Made by a program: the position numbers and the translations under genes. Positions 45,105-54,361 of a stretch of 64,000 nucleotides of DNA are shown one piece after another. The stretch is from the NCBI RefSeq assembly GCF_002160825.1, contig NZ_NFLI01000010.1:62001-126000 (forward strand). Reading direction: 5' to 3'. The stretch comes from Lachnoclostridium sp. An131 (lineage in GTDB: Bacteria > Bacillota > Clostridia > Lachnospirales > Lachnospiraceae). The notes beneath the pieces were generated by a model that had not been told where the DNA came from, searched no databases, and worked only from the letters and a program-made list of their open reading frames with translations. The stretch's first letter is position 1. Every line of letters begins with the position of its first letter.

Positions 45105-45830
45105 CTAAACTACCTTATCCATCAATGTGCTGCACGCTTCCGAAGAAGTCAGGAGCTTTGGAAGAACCTCCTCCTTTGTCCCCTGATCCGTCACCTTTCC
45201 ATCCGCAATCACGACGATACGATCCGCAATATTCAAGATTCTCTCCTGATGGGAAATAATTACGATGGAGCCGTTGATTTTCCGGCGCATCTCTTCAAAT
45301 ACCCGAATCAGGTTGTTGAAGCTCCAGAGGTCGATCCCCGCCTCCGGCTCGTCGAAAATAGAGAGCTTTGTCCCACGCGCAAGCACCATCGCGATCTCAA
45401 TTCTCTTCAGCTCGCCGCCGGACAGAGAGGCGTTTACCTCCCGGTTGATATAATCCCTGGCGCACAAGCCCACCTCTGACATATACTGGCAGGCCGCATC
45501 CAGCGAAAGCTTCTCTCCGTGAGCCAGATTCAGAAGATCCAGTACTGTCAGTCCCTTGAAACGGACCGGCTGCTGAAACGCGAAGCTGATTCCTCTTTTG
45601 GCCCGCTCTGTAATCGACAGATCCGTAATATCCTCACCGTCCAGCAGAATTCTTCCGGACGTAGGCTTCACGATTCCGGTAATAATCTTGGCCATCGTGG
45701 ACTTTCCGCCTCCGTTCGGGCCGGTAATTACCGTAAATTCGTCATCTATTTTTAAATTGACATCTCTCAGGATGTCGATATCCTGAGAATCCTCTGTGAC
45801 CTGATAACAGATATCCTGTAATTCAAGCAT
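45105..45830 (-). CDS. sufC: SufC-like Fe-S assembly ATPase (SmsC-like)
   Basis: 241-aa ABC-type ATPase. Walker A is GPNGGGKST, the Q-loop AFQQPVRF, signature LSGGELKRIE, Walker B LSIFDEPEAGIDLW, and the H-loop ISHQERIL. SufC drives conformational change in the SufB-type scaffold. The ATG at 45830 has AGGAGG about 10 bases upstream; a frame extending 50 codons further is promoter DNA. The promoter is at 45915-45943. Confidence 0.93.
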   Translation of the reverse strand: MLELQDICYQVTEDSQDIDILRDVNLKIDDEFTVITGPNGGGKSTMAKIITGIVKPTSGRILLDGEDITDLSITERAKRGISFAFQQPVRFKGLTVLDLLNLAHGEKLSLDAACQYMSEVGLCARDYINREVNASLSGGELKRIEIAMVLARGTKLSIFDEPEAGIDLWSFNNLIRVFEEMRRKINGSIVIISHQERILNIADRIVVIADGKVTDQGTKEEVLPKLLTSSEACSTLMDKVV

Positions 45831-45914
45831 CTTTTTACGCCTCCTGTGTATCAATTTGCATGAGCCATATCCCGAGGCAGAAACATTTTCCGCCGAAATA
45901 CATCCCATCAGTAG

Positions 45915-45943
45915 ATCATAACAGTACGTAAATTCTTTGGCAA
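45915..45943 (-). promoter_or_regulatory. Promoter of the Suf/Sms operon
   Basis: TTGCCA, 17 bases, TATGAT with TGT before the -10, on the minus strand; divergent from the tRNA promoter. Confidence 0.7.
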
Positions 45944-45966
45944 GTCCTATTTTGAGAAAATTTCTC

Positions 45967-45995
45967 TTGATTTTTTTCACATGTCCTGTTATAGT
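45967..45995 (+). promoter_or_regulatory. tRNA-Ala promoter
   Basis: TTGATT, 17-base spacer, TATAGT with TGT upstream of the -10; the tRNA begins 13 bases later. Confidence 0.7.
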
Positions 45996-46007
45996 AGTAA
46001 GGCGTGA

Positions 46008-46080
46008 GGGGCATTAGCGCAGTTGGGAGCGCGCCACACTGGCAGTGTGGAGGTCACGGGTTCAAGTCCCGTATGCTCCA
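46008..46080 (+). tRNA. tRNA-Ala (anticodon GGC)
   Basis: A 73-base cloverleaf. The acceptor stem GGGGCAT pairs with ATGCTCC, the anticodon stem CCACA/TGTGG encloses CTGGCAG with anticodon GGC, and the T loop is GGTTCAAGTCC. The discriminator is A; the CCA end is not encoded. A terminator follows at 46094. Confidence 0.95.
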
Positions 46081-46093
46081 GAACCTGAAGAAG

Positions 46094-46126
46094 CGGAATC
46101 TCTTTGAATGGAGGTTCCGTTTTTTT
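46094..46126 (+). terminator. tRNA-Ala terminator
   Basis: CGGAATCTC pairs with GAGGTTCCG (one wobble) over an 8-base loop, followed by seven T. Confidence 0.85.
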
Positions 46127-46173
46127 GCGCGGCTTTTCCTGCGCTTCTGCCGCCTCCCTTTGTGAATCGAAAA

Positions 46174-46204
46174 AAATCCCCGCCGTTCGCTCCGGCGGGG
46201 ATTT
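46174..46204 (-). terminator. Terminator for the minus-strand permease-prefix gene
   Basis: A near-perfect hairpin (AAATCCCCGCCG and its complement) is followed on the minus strand by a T run. It would end transcripts of the PadR operon after they cross the small plus-strand gene. From here to 46420 I see no gene. Confidence 0.7.
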
Positions 46205-46420
46205 ACTAAAGGGGAGGATATAAGTAATTCGTTTCTCTTTTGTCTAATCCTAGTATAGCCCAAATCCTCCTCCTTATACAAAAATTTTCTAAACTTCTAT
46301 ACTTTTTGAAAGAAATGTGCTACTCTCAGATCGGCGCCGGTGTCCGGGGAGCAGGACTTTTCCTGGGGCTTCCCCTTATATTTATATGCCGGCAGAATCA
46401 TCCGGAAAGGAAGTACTGTC

Positions 46421-46636
46421 ATGTCTAAAAAGCTAAAGCGAATCCTGGCTCTTGCAGGAGTCATTATCCTCGTCGGCCTGTATCTGATTACCTTCATCCT
46501 TGCCTTTGTCGACCCGACAGAGTCCAAGAACTGGCTGAAGGCTTCCATTGTATGCACCATCATTATTCCCGTCTTTTTCTATGCTTATCTGCTGGTGTAC
46601 CGGAATCTGAAGAAGCCGGATGATACCCAGAAGTAA
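46421..46636 (+). CDS. Small two-helix membrane protein, 71 aa
   Basis: Starts MSKKLKRILALAGVIILVG, with helices at about 7-29 and 41-61 and a polar, Lys/Asp-rich C-terminus. It resembles small hydrophobic proteins common in Lachnospiraceae but without a named role. AAAGGAAG precedes the ATG; an earlier in-frame ATG at 46340 lacks a site. Its last 74 bases overlap the 3' end of the opposite-strand gene at 46563. Confidence 0.7.
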   Translation: MSKKLKRILALAGVIILVGLYLITFILAFVDPTESKNWLKASIVCTIIIPVFFYAYLLVYRNLKKPDDTQK

Positions 46637-48188
46637 CCGGAACCTCGCTCTCCTCTATCACTGTGTCGAACCGGTAAGCGGAAAGAATCAGCCCTGCCAG
46701 GACTGCGCTGCCTGTGATGCTTACGAGTCCCTCTGCCACAAAGGGCAGATTGCTGAAGGCTCCAAACTGAAATCCGAAATTCTCGACCAGATAAAACACC
46801 GTCTGGACGCTAAAGACCAGCGCGCCAGAAAAGGCAGTCAGCCGCCCCAGACGGTTCCGGATACGGAAGGCTGTCCACAGCGCCGCAGCCGGAAGGGCAA
46901 GAACCAGCACGGTGAGGAAAAGCGCCGGTACCCATCCATAGCGCAAAGCCCACCAGGAGATCCGGTAATTTTCCATATAAGACTGGGGCAGAATTTCCCG
47001 GAAATCCGGTTCCTCCAGAAACTGCATCCTGTATGCGACATGCTCCTCAAACGGCCTGACACTCGTCTCCGAGCCATTATTCCAGTTTCCATCTCCATCC
47101 TCATAGTACCATTGAGACGTTCCGTAGCGCACCAGCTCTTCCTCTGTCAGCTCAATCTGTCCGAACGCGCGCGCCCGCCCCAGAAGCTCCCGTATCAGCA
47201 CATTATTGTAGGAATCGTCCCAGGCGTCTGTGACAGAGGCGCGGGAACCGGGATTCACACAGACCTCCAGATTTCCCCTGATCCTGCTCCACTGGGGCGC
47301 AGCCCAGAAAATCAGCAAAATGCAGAAGCCAGCAAGCGCTGCGGCCGCTCCCTGGCTCTTCTTGACGATGCACCATCCCTTTCTCAGGAGATACAGCGCT
47401 GTGCCAAGGCAGCTGGAGAGCAGGATCAGAATCGGAATATAGCTCCGCTCCTGCAGAAAATTTCCCTTTCCCAGGAGAATCATCAGCGCCTGGAAAAGAC
47501 AAAAGAAAAAAATTCCGCGGAAGTACTGATTCCTCTTCCTGTAAAGCAGCACAGCCCCTACCGGAACGGCAAGCTGTATGATTCCCAAAAACAGCGTGGT
47601 TCGGAACAGAGAAATAAATATATGAAAAAGCATACCCGGAAGCCTCGTCGCAGTATAAGCATAAAGCCTGTCTACCCAGCCCGGACAAACCTTCAGGCTC
47701 AGATACAATCCTCCAAAAAACGCGCAGACTGCCAGAAAAAACACGCAGACTCCCTTTGTATGCCTCAGGAGAAACGGATATCCAAACCGTGCCACCAGAA
47801 ACAGCACCAGCAGTCCCCAGAGATAATATCTCTGGCCCGCTGCCTCAAGAATGATATCTGACATACTCCTGCCCGCTGCGCTCCGCAGCAGCTCTCCCGT
47901 CAGTCCCACAGCCATCAGCGCCAGAACCACAAAAAGGAGAGGCTTTGCCGTCCGCAGCCGGCGGCGCTTATTCAGCTCCATCCCCACCACATCCGGGGCT
48001 CCCATGTCCCTGACCGCTCTTCTGCAGGCTTCCTCTCTGTCCAGGCCGTACTCCATGTAGAGAGCCGTCTTGTCTTCGATATGGCCCCGCAATTCCTCAT
48101 TCACGGACGAAAGCCCCAGCTTACACGAGATCTGATCGTCTACATCCTTCAAATAGGCTTCTACGATTCCGTATGTCTCAGAAGGCAA
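46563..48188 (-). CDS. Permease-prefix-domain (HAAS-like) membrane protein
   Basis: 541 aa. The N-terminal domain (about 1-75) is a permease prefix domain: LKDVDDQISCKLGLSSVNEE, then ALYMEYGLDREEACRRAV and MGAPDVVG. Ten or so hydrophobic segments follow, with a 130-residue extracytoplasmic loop in the middle. Such proteins are typically encoded beside a PadR repressor, as here. The likely start is a TTG at 48188, 8 bases after AAGGGAGG; a GTG three codons earlier overlaps that site. It overlaps the PadR stop by 11 bases. The function is unknown. Confidence 0.8.
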   Translation of the reverse strand: MPSETYGIVEAYLKDVDDQISCKLGLSSVNEELRGHIEDKTALYMEYGLDREEACRRAVRDMGAPDVVGMELNKRRRLRTAKPLLFVVLALMAVGLTGELLRSAAGRSMSDIILEAAGQRYYLWGLLVLFLVARFGYPFLLRHTKGVCVFFLAVCAFFGGLYLSLKVCPGWVDRLYAYTATRLPGMLFHIFISLFRTTLFLGIIQLAVPVGAVLLYRKRNQYFRGIFFFCLFQALMILLGKGNFLQERSYIPILILLSSCLGTALYLLRKGWCIVKKSQGAAAALAGFCILLIFWAAPQWSRIRGNLEVCVNPGSRASVTDAWDDSYNNVLIRELLGRARAFGQIELTEEELVRYGTSQWYYEDGDGNWNNGSETSVRPFEEHVAYRMQFLEEPDFREILPQSYMENYRISWWALRYGWVPALFLTVLVLALPAAALWTAFRIRNRLGRLTAFSGALVFSVQTVFYLVENFGFQFGAFSNLPFVAEGLVSITGSAVLAGLILSAYRFDTVIEESEVPVTSGYHPASSDSGTPADKHRKRRE

Positions 48189-48516
48189 ATACAGCACCTC
48201 CCTTCAGCACAGCATGCACTGCCTTTTCGTACTCCTCCCATTCTTCCCGCTTTTTTGCCAGAAGCCTCTGCCCCTTTCTCGTCAAATGATAATATTTCCG
48301 CATGCGTCCGGTCTCGGCAGCCTTCTCATAGCTCTCCACTGCTCCCTCTTCCTCTAAAGCATGAAGCACCGGGTACATCGTCCCCTCCTTCAGGGAAAAC
48401 ACATTGCCGCTTCTCGTTTCCAGCTTCCGGATCATCTGGTATCCGTACATATCCTCCTCCTCCAGCAGCTTCAGAAGAAGCATCGAAGTGCTGGCTGCCA
48501 TCATCTTTTTGTCCAT
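48178..48516 (-). CDS. PadR-family transcriptional repressor
   Basis: 112 aa. The winged helix shows LLKLLEEEDMYGYQMIRKLE, the recognition region LKEGTMYPVLHALEEEGAV and a wing RKYYHLTRKGQRLL. A short C-terminal helix serves for dimerisation. It controls the downstream membrane-protein gene and probably itself through two palindromes in the promoter (48535-48581). Confidence 0.93.
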   Translation of the reverse strand: MDKKMMAASTSMLLLKLLEEEDMYGYQMIRKLETRSGNVFSLKEGTMYPVLHALEEEGAVESYEKAAETGRMRKYYHLTRKGQRLLAKKREEWEEYEKAVHAVLKGGAVFAF

Positions 48517-48534
48517 GCTCTGTCCTCCCTTTCT

Positions 48535-48581
48535 ATACCTAGATATTCTATGTATTTATCATACCTTGATAATCTAGGTAT
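48535..48581. promoter_or_regulatory. Twin 21-bp palindromic operators for PadR
   Basis: Each site has the form ATACCTxGAT-A-xTCTAxGTAT. The one at 48561-48581 fills the space between -10 and -35 and has one arm mismatch. The one at 48535-48555 lies just downstream of the start of transcription and has two. Their centres are 26 bases apart. Confidence 0.65.
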
Positions 48582-48586
48582 GTCAA
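48558..48586 (-). promoter_or_regulatory. Promoter of the PadR operon
   Basis: A perfect TTGACA, 17 bases and TATGAT, on the minus strand. Confidence 0.85.
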
Positions 48587-48689
48587 GCGAAAAAATGCAG
48601 GAACCCGTTCTGATCTGACATGACCATCCCGTCTTTGTTCCTGCACAATTTTTCCTAATATATTCCCCTGTCAATGAAAGAAGCTTCTT

Positions 48690-49292
48690 TTATTCGATCC
48701 CAAGCCCACGGAGCTCTTCCTCCGCCTGTTCCTTTGAGCGGAAATGTATCCCGTGGATGCCAAGCCTCCTGGCTCCTTCTACATTTGCCGGCGTGTCGTC
48801 GAGAAAGACCGCCCGCTCCGGGCAGATGCCGTACCGGCTTATCAGCCGCTGATAGATCTCCGGATAAGGCTTGATAACATGCTCCCGGTAGGAAAGGATA
48901 TAGCCATCCATCAGCTCCAGAAAGTCCAGCTTGCTTCCTCTCTGGTCATACACGCGCTTCGGCCAGTTGGAAAGGGCGTACAGCTTCAGCCCCTTTGCCT
49001 TCAGCTCCTGAAGCCAGGGAACCGTATACGGGAGATCCCAGATACACCTTCCGATGTCCTTATACACCTGGCAGATCTCTGCCTCATACTCCGGAGCGGC
49101 AGACAGGAATTCCTCCAGCTCCTCTTCCTCCGTCAGTAGGCCCTTGTCATGCTCCACCCAGGCCGGGTTCCGAAAGACTGCCTGCTCTACAGCCAGATAA
49201 TCCTTTTCCTCCGGCACAATGCTCCGCAGCCATTCTTCCCATCCGAAGCCCACCAGCACATTTCCCAGATCAAAAATAACCGTATCTATCAT
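48690..49292 (-). CDS. HAD-superfamily phosphatase
   Basis: 200-aa haloacid dehalogenase-like hydrolase. Motif I is VIFDLGNVLVGF, lacking the usual second Asp of DxD phosphatases. Motif II is in LYALSNWPKR, motif III in the Lys of HVIKPYPEIYQ, and motif IV in VFLDDTPANVEGARRLG. It belongs to the YihX or epoxide-hydrolase-like subgroup, acting on small phosphates such as sugar phosphates. It follows purA by 27 bases. Confidence 0.9.
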   Translation of the reverse strand: MIDTVIFDLGNVLVGFGWEEWLRSIVPEEKDYLAVEQAVFRNPAWVEHDKGLLTEEEELEEFLSAAPEYEAEICQVYKDIGRCIWDLPYTVPWLQELKAKGLKLYALSNWPKRVYDQRGSKLDFLELMDGYILSYREHVIKPYPEIYQRLISRYGICPERAVFLDDTPANVEGARRLGIHGIHFRSKEQAEEELRGLGIE

Positions 49293-49319
49293 AAGAGCCT
49301 CTCCTACAGCCTTCTTTGC

Positions 49320-50600
49320 CTATCTCCGGTAAATGATATCGTCACGTCCCGGTCCATTGGAAACCATGGTGATCGGGCACTCGATATGCTTCTCCACAAA
49401 CTCGATATACTTCCGGCAGTTCTCCGGCAGATCCTCATATTTTCTGATACCGCGGATATCACACTTCCAGCCGGGAAGCGTCTCATAAACCGGCTTTGCC
49501 TTCTCAAGCAGATAGGTCGTCGGGAAATCTGTGGTCACCTGACCATCGATCTCATAGCCTACGCAGACCGGAATCTCGTCAAGATATCCCAGTACATCCA
49601 GCACGGTAAACGCCACATCTGTAGCGCCCTGGATCCGGCAGCCATACTTGGAGGCCACGCAGTCGAACCAGCCCATTCTCCTCGGACGTCCGGTGGTCGC
49701 TCCGTACTCTCCGCCGTCGCCGCCTCTGCGTCTCAGCTCGTCAGCCTCTTCACCAAAAATCTCACTCACAAATGCGCCCGCGCCAACTGCGCTGGAATAT
49801 GCCTTGCAGACTGTAATGATCTGTTTGATCTCATAAGGCGGAATTCCGGCTCCGATAGCGCCGTAAGCTGCCAGCGTGGAAGAGGAAGTCACCATCGGAT
49901 AGATGCCGTGATCCGGATCCTTCATGGAACCCAGCTGGCCCTCCAGCAGGATGTTCTTTCCCTCGCGGATAGCGTCCCAGAGATACTTTGACACATCGCA
50001 CACATAGGGCGCCACCATCTCCTTATACTCCATCAGCTCCTCATAGAGCTTATCCGGATCAAGGGCCGGCTTGTGGTACAGATTCTCCAGAAGAATATTC
50101 TTCTGCACGCAGACATTTGCAATCTTGTCTCTCAGATACGCCTCGTCAGCAAACAGCTCGCTCACCTGAAAACCAATCTTTGCATATTTATCCGAATAGA
50201 AGGGAGCGATACCCGATTTGGTGGAACCAAAGGATTTTCCTCCCAGGCGCTCCTCCTCGCACTGATCAAACAGGATATGATAGGACATCACCATCTGCGC
50301 GCGGTCAGATACCAGGATCTTGGGCTTCGGAACCCCCTGATCCACAATACTCTGAATCTCACGGAACAGAACCGGAATGTTCAGCGCCACGCCGTTTCCG
50401 ATGATGCTGGTTGTGTGATCATAGAACACACCGGACGGCAGTGTGTGCAGCGCAAACTTGCCGTAATTATTCACGATCGTGTGGCCTGCATTGGCTCCGC
50501 CCTGAAAACGGACGATAATATCGGACTCCTGGGCGAGCATATCCGTAATCTTGCCTTTTCCCTCATCTCCCCAGTTTGCTCCTACAATTGCTTTTACCAT
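49320..50600 (-). CDS. purA: Adenylosuccinate synthetase
   Basis: 426 aa. It joins IMP and aspartate using GTP in the first committed step to AMP. Signatures are NWGDEGKGK at the N-terminus, QGGANAGHTIV, the central LLEGQLGSMKDPDHG and TTGRPRRMGWFD, and NGPGRDD near the end. It has its own promoter (50685-50713). Confidence 0.97.
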   Translation of the reverse strand: MVKAIVGANWGDEGKGKITDMLAQESDIIVRFQGGANAGHTIVNNYGKFALHTLPSGVFYDHTTSIIGNGVALNIPVLFREIQSIVDQGVPKPKILVSDRAQMVMSYHILFDQCEEERLGGKSFGSTKSGIAPFYSDKYAKIGFQVSELFADEAYLRDKIANVCVQKNILLENLYHKPALDPDKLYEELMEYKEMVAPYVCDVSKYLWDAIREGKNILLEGQLGSMKDPDHGIYPMVTSSSTLAAYGAIGAGIPPYEIKQIITVCKAYSSAVGAGAFVSEIFGEEADELRRRGGDGGEYGATTGRPRRMGWFDCVASKYGCRIQGATDVAFTVLDVLGYLDEIPVCVGYEIDGQVTTDFPTTYLLEKAKPVYETLPGWKCDIRGIRKYEDLPENCRKYIEFVEKHIECPITMVSNGPGRDDIIYRR

Positions 50601-50684
50601 AACCTGTTATCCCTCCATTGGCTTTTCGGCGCGGCCGCGGTAAATCCGCCGTGCCGCATCCGTTTCAATCACTCAAACGCCTTT

Positions 50685-50713
50685 AGTATACATGCTTTCC
50701 AGGAAAAAGTAAA
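50685..50713 (-). promoter_or_regulatory. purA: purA promoter
   Basis: TTTACT, 17 bases, TATACT on the minus strand; the -35 ends two bases from the livF stop codon. Confidence 0.65.
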
Positions 50714-50714
50714 T

Positions 50715-51438
<724 letters not shown>

Positions 51439-51446
<8 letters not shown>

Positions 51447-52290
51447 CCTGCGCACCTCCCAGATAAGCTTCGATAACCCGCGGATTGCTGCGGATTTCCT
51501 CCGGATTTCCTTCCGCAATGGTTTTTCCAAAATCCAGCACATAAATGCGGTCTGAAATCTCCATAACCAGATCCATATGATGCTCAATCATGAAAATCGT
51601 CAATCCAAATTCGTCACGAATCCGTCCGATGAATTCGGTAAGCTCCAGGGTCTCCTGGGGATTCATGCCTGCCGCCGGCTCATCCAGCAAAAGAAGCTCC
51701 GGCTGGGTCGCCAGCGCTCTCGCGATCTCCAGATGGCGCTGCTTTCCATAAGGCAGGGATGTAGCCAGCTCGTCGCGCACATCCGTCAAATCTACAATCT
51801 TCAGAAGCTCCTCGGCCTCCGCGCGCATTCTGGCCTCCTCCTTCGCATTCAGCCGGAAGGTTGCCGTAAATACATTGCTCGTGCGCCGCAGGTGCTTTGC
51901 AATCAGGATGTTCTCAAATACGGTCTGACTTTTAAACAGGCGGATATTCTGGAAGGTCCGGGCGATTCCCAAAGCCGTAATTTTGTCCGGGGTGGGAGCC
52001 AGTACCTTATGACCAGTATACATAACAGGATTTTCTCCCCGGTAAAGCTTTTTCATCTTGCCCTGGGGATGGTTCTGGATAATCTTATTGCCTTTATAAT
52101 AGACAGCGCCGTTGCTGGGAGCATACACGCCCGTGATCACATTGAAGGCCGTCGTCTTTCCTGCTCCGTTCGGGCCGATCAGCGAGACAATCTCTCCCTT
52201 GTTTACCTCCAGGTTCAGGTTGTCTACAGCGATGACTCCGCCAAACTGCATGGTTACATTTTCTACCTTTAAAACATTTTCTTTACTCAT
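51439..52290 (-). CDS. livG: Second LivG ATPase
   Basis: 283 aa. Walker A is GPNGAGKTT and the signature LPYGKQRHLE, with Walker B LLLLDEPAAGMNP. It is about 30 residues longer than the first copy because of an insertion after Walker A (YKGNKIIQNHPQGKMKK) seen in many Firmicute LivG proteins. It overlaps livM by 8 bases and livF by 8 bases. Confidence 0.95.
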
Positions 52291-53371
52291 TGGAGGCGCC
52301 TCCTTCCGCTGTCTGCTTCTTCTTAAACCGCTTCAGGAAAAACCTTCGGACAGCTTCCACAGAAAACTCCCGGTCGCCCATGATTCCTTTTCGATAGAAA
52401 AGCACAATCACCATAATGATAATCGAAAATACAACCTTCCGGAATCCGGGACGCAGAAGCGTCAGATGGAAATCTCCGATATAGAGGTTTTCATTGTCCA
52501 GGAAACGAAGCCACCATTCAGAGCAGGCGATAAAAAGGAACGAGCCGATACAGCTGCCCGTAATGGAGCCGATGCCTCCGATTACCACAATCAGCAGGAT
52601 CTCGTAGGTCATGGCTGATTTGAACATCGAAGCCTGAATCGTCGTCTGGTACATAGCCAGCAGCCCTCCGGATATTCCTGCAAAAAAGGAGCTGATGACA
52701 AACGCCAGGCGCTTATGGTGCGCCAGGTTAATTCCCATCGCCTCTGCCGCAATCTCGTCGTCACGGATGGCTTTGAACGCACGCCCATAGGTAGAATTGA
52801 TCAAAAGCACAATCAGTCCGATACAGATTCCCGCCACAAGAAAGGGATACAGTACTGACTGGAAGGTCGGAAAGCTCCGGAGCAGATTGGAGCCATTCGT
52901 CAGCGGTCCCAGCTTATCCCACTGGAACACGGCGCGGATGATTTCCGCAAAGCCCAGTGTCGCTATCGCCAGATAATCGCTTTTCAGGCGCAGTACCGGA
53001 AGTCCGATCAGATATGCAAATACCGCCGCCACAAGGCCGCCCGCAATCAGGGCCAGAGGCACAGGAATCGAAAACTGTACGATGCCTCCGTCAAAATACT
53101 GATATACGCTTGCACGGGATTCCGCCGGAATCGTCAGGATCGCATAGGTATATGCGCCCAGAAGCATAAAACCGGCCTGTCCGAGAGAGAAAAGTCCGGT
53201 AAAACCGTTCAAAAGGTTCATAGACACAGCCACCAGCGCATAGATTGCACCCTTTTTCAATACCATAAAGAGCATGGAGCTGGAAGGCACTACCTGCTCC
53301 AGGAGAAACAGAAGGCCCAGAAGAGCGGCAATCAGGCCTATGTTCCAAATCATTTTTGTCCGTTTTTTCAT
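52283..53371 (-). CDS. livM: Second LivM permease
   Basis: 362 aa with about nine helices. Landmarks are GLFSLGQAGFMLLGAY, LRLKSDYLAIATLGFAEII and the loop AIRDDEIAAEAMGINLAHHK that contacts the ATPase. It is 14 bases after livH. Confidence 0.94.
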   Translation of the reverse strand: MKKRTKMIWNIGLIAALLGLLFLLEQVVPSSSMLFMVLKKGAIYALVAVSMNLLNGFTGLFSLGQAGFMLLGAYTYAILTIPAESRASVYQYFDGGIVQFSIPVPLALIAGGLVAAVFAYLIGLPVLRLKSDYLAIATLGFAEIIRAVFQWDKLGPLTNGSNLLRSFPTFQSVLYPFLVAGICIGLIVLLINSTYGRAFKAIRDDEIAAEAMGINLAHHKRLAFVISSFFAGISGGLLAMYQTTIQASMFKSAMTYEILLIVVIGGIGSITGSCIGSFLFIACSEWWLRFLDNENLYIGDFHLTLLRPGFRKVVFSIIIMVIVLFYRKGIMGDREFSVEAVRRFFLKRFKKKQTAEGGASNE

Positions 53372-53385
53372 CTTACGCCGCCTCC

Positions 53386-54270
53386 TTATACCTTATCTAT
53401 TGCTTTCTCACCGAAAAGTCCCGTAGGCTTCGCGATAAGAATGACAATCAGAAGGGCAAAGGTGAACGCATCGGAAAAGGTCGTCCAGCCCAGGCCCTTG
53501 ATGATATTTTCGCAGATACCGATGATAAACGCTCCAATGACGGCTCCCGGTATGGAACCGATGCCGCCGAATACGGCCGCTACGAACGCCTTCAGTCCGG
53601 GCATCGCTCCCGCCGTAGGCGTCACGCCCGTATAATTCGTAAAATACAGCATGCTCCCGATAGCCGCCAGGAAGCTTCCAATTACGAAGGTCATGCTGAT
53701 GACAGAATTGATCTTGATTCCCATCAGCTGAGACGTCTCAAAATCCCGGGAGGCCGCGCGCATCGCCATTCCGATCTTTGTATATTTAATCAAAAGCACC
53801 AGCACGACTACCAGCACAACCGTCAGGACCGGAGTGACCAGCGTCACCCGCTTTGTGGTCGCGCCCAGAATCGTCACAGTGTCGCTGAGCCAGGGAATCG
53901 CCGGATACTGCTGAGAAAGCCCGCCCGTGATGTACAGCGCCAGATTCTGCAGCAGATACGACACTCCGATTGCGGAAATCATAACAGACATACGCGGAGC
54001 GCTCCGAAGAGGCTTGTAGGCCGCACGCTCCACCAGGAAGCCCAGAGCCACTGTCGCCACAATCACCAGCAGAATCGCCAGCGGCATGGGCATAACCGTC
54101 ACGGCATACACCATGATCAGGCCTGCCACCATAAAAATATCGCCGTGGGCAAAGTTGATCAATCTTAAGATTCCATAGACCATCGTATAGCCGATGGCGA
54201 TCAGGGCATACTGCCCGCCCACTGAGATCCCCGCCATCAGGTATGGCAGGTTTTTCGTTATCCAATCCAT
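53386..54270 (-). CDS. livH: Second LivH permease
   Basis: 294 aa with about eight helices. It begins MDWITKNLPYLMAGISVGG and has RLINFAHGDIFM, the ATPase loop AASRDFETSQLMGIKIN and GGIGSIPGAVIGA. The 91-base gap to livK contains a 9-bp hairpin (54293-54323) without a T run, perhaps an mRNA-processing or stability element. Confidence 0.94.
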   Translation of the reverse strand: MDWITKNLPYLMAGISVGGQYALIAIGYTMVYGILRLINFAHGDIFMVAGLIMVYAVTVMPMPLAILLVIVATVALGFLVERAAYKPLRSAPRMSVMISAIGVSYLLQNLALYITGGLSQQYPAIPWLSDTVTILGATTKRVTLVTPVLTVVLVVVLVLLIKYTKIGMAMRAASRDFETSQLMGIKINSVISMTFVIGSFLAAIGSMLYFTNYTGVTPTAGAMPGLKAFVAAVFGGIGSIPGAVIGAFIIGICENIIKGLGWTTFSDAFTFALLIVILIAKPTGLFGEKAIDKV

Positions 54271-54361
54271 AGAGAACCTCCAAAGACATGTATATGGCGG
54301 GAGTCCGTCTGGCCCCCGCCATAAAATTCACTGTTGCTGTTGCTGGCTGTCTTTCGCGTCC

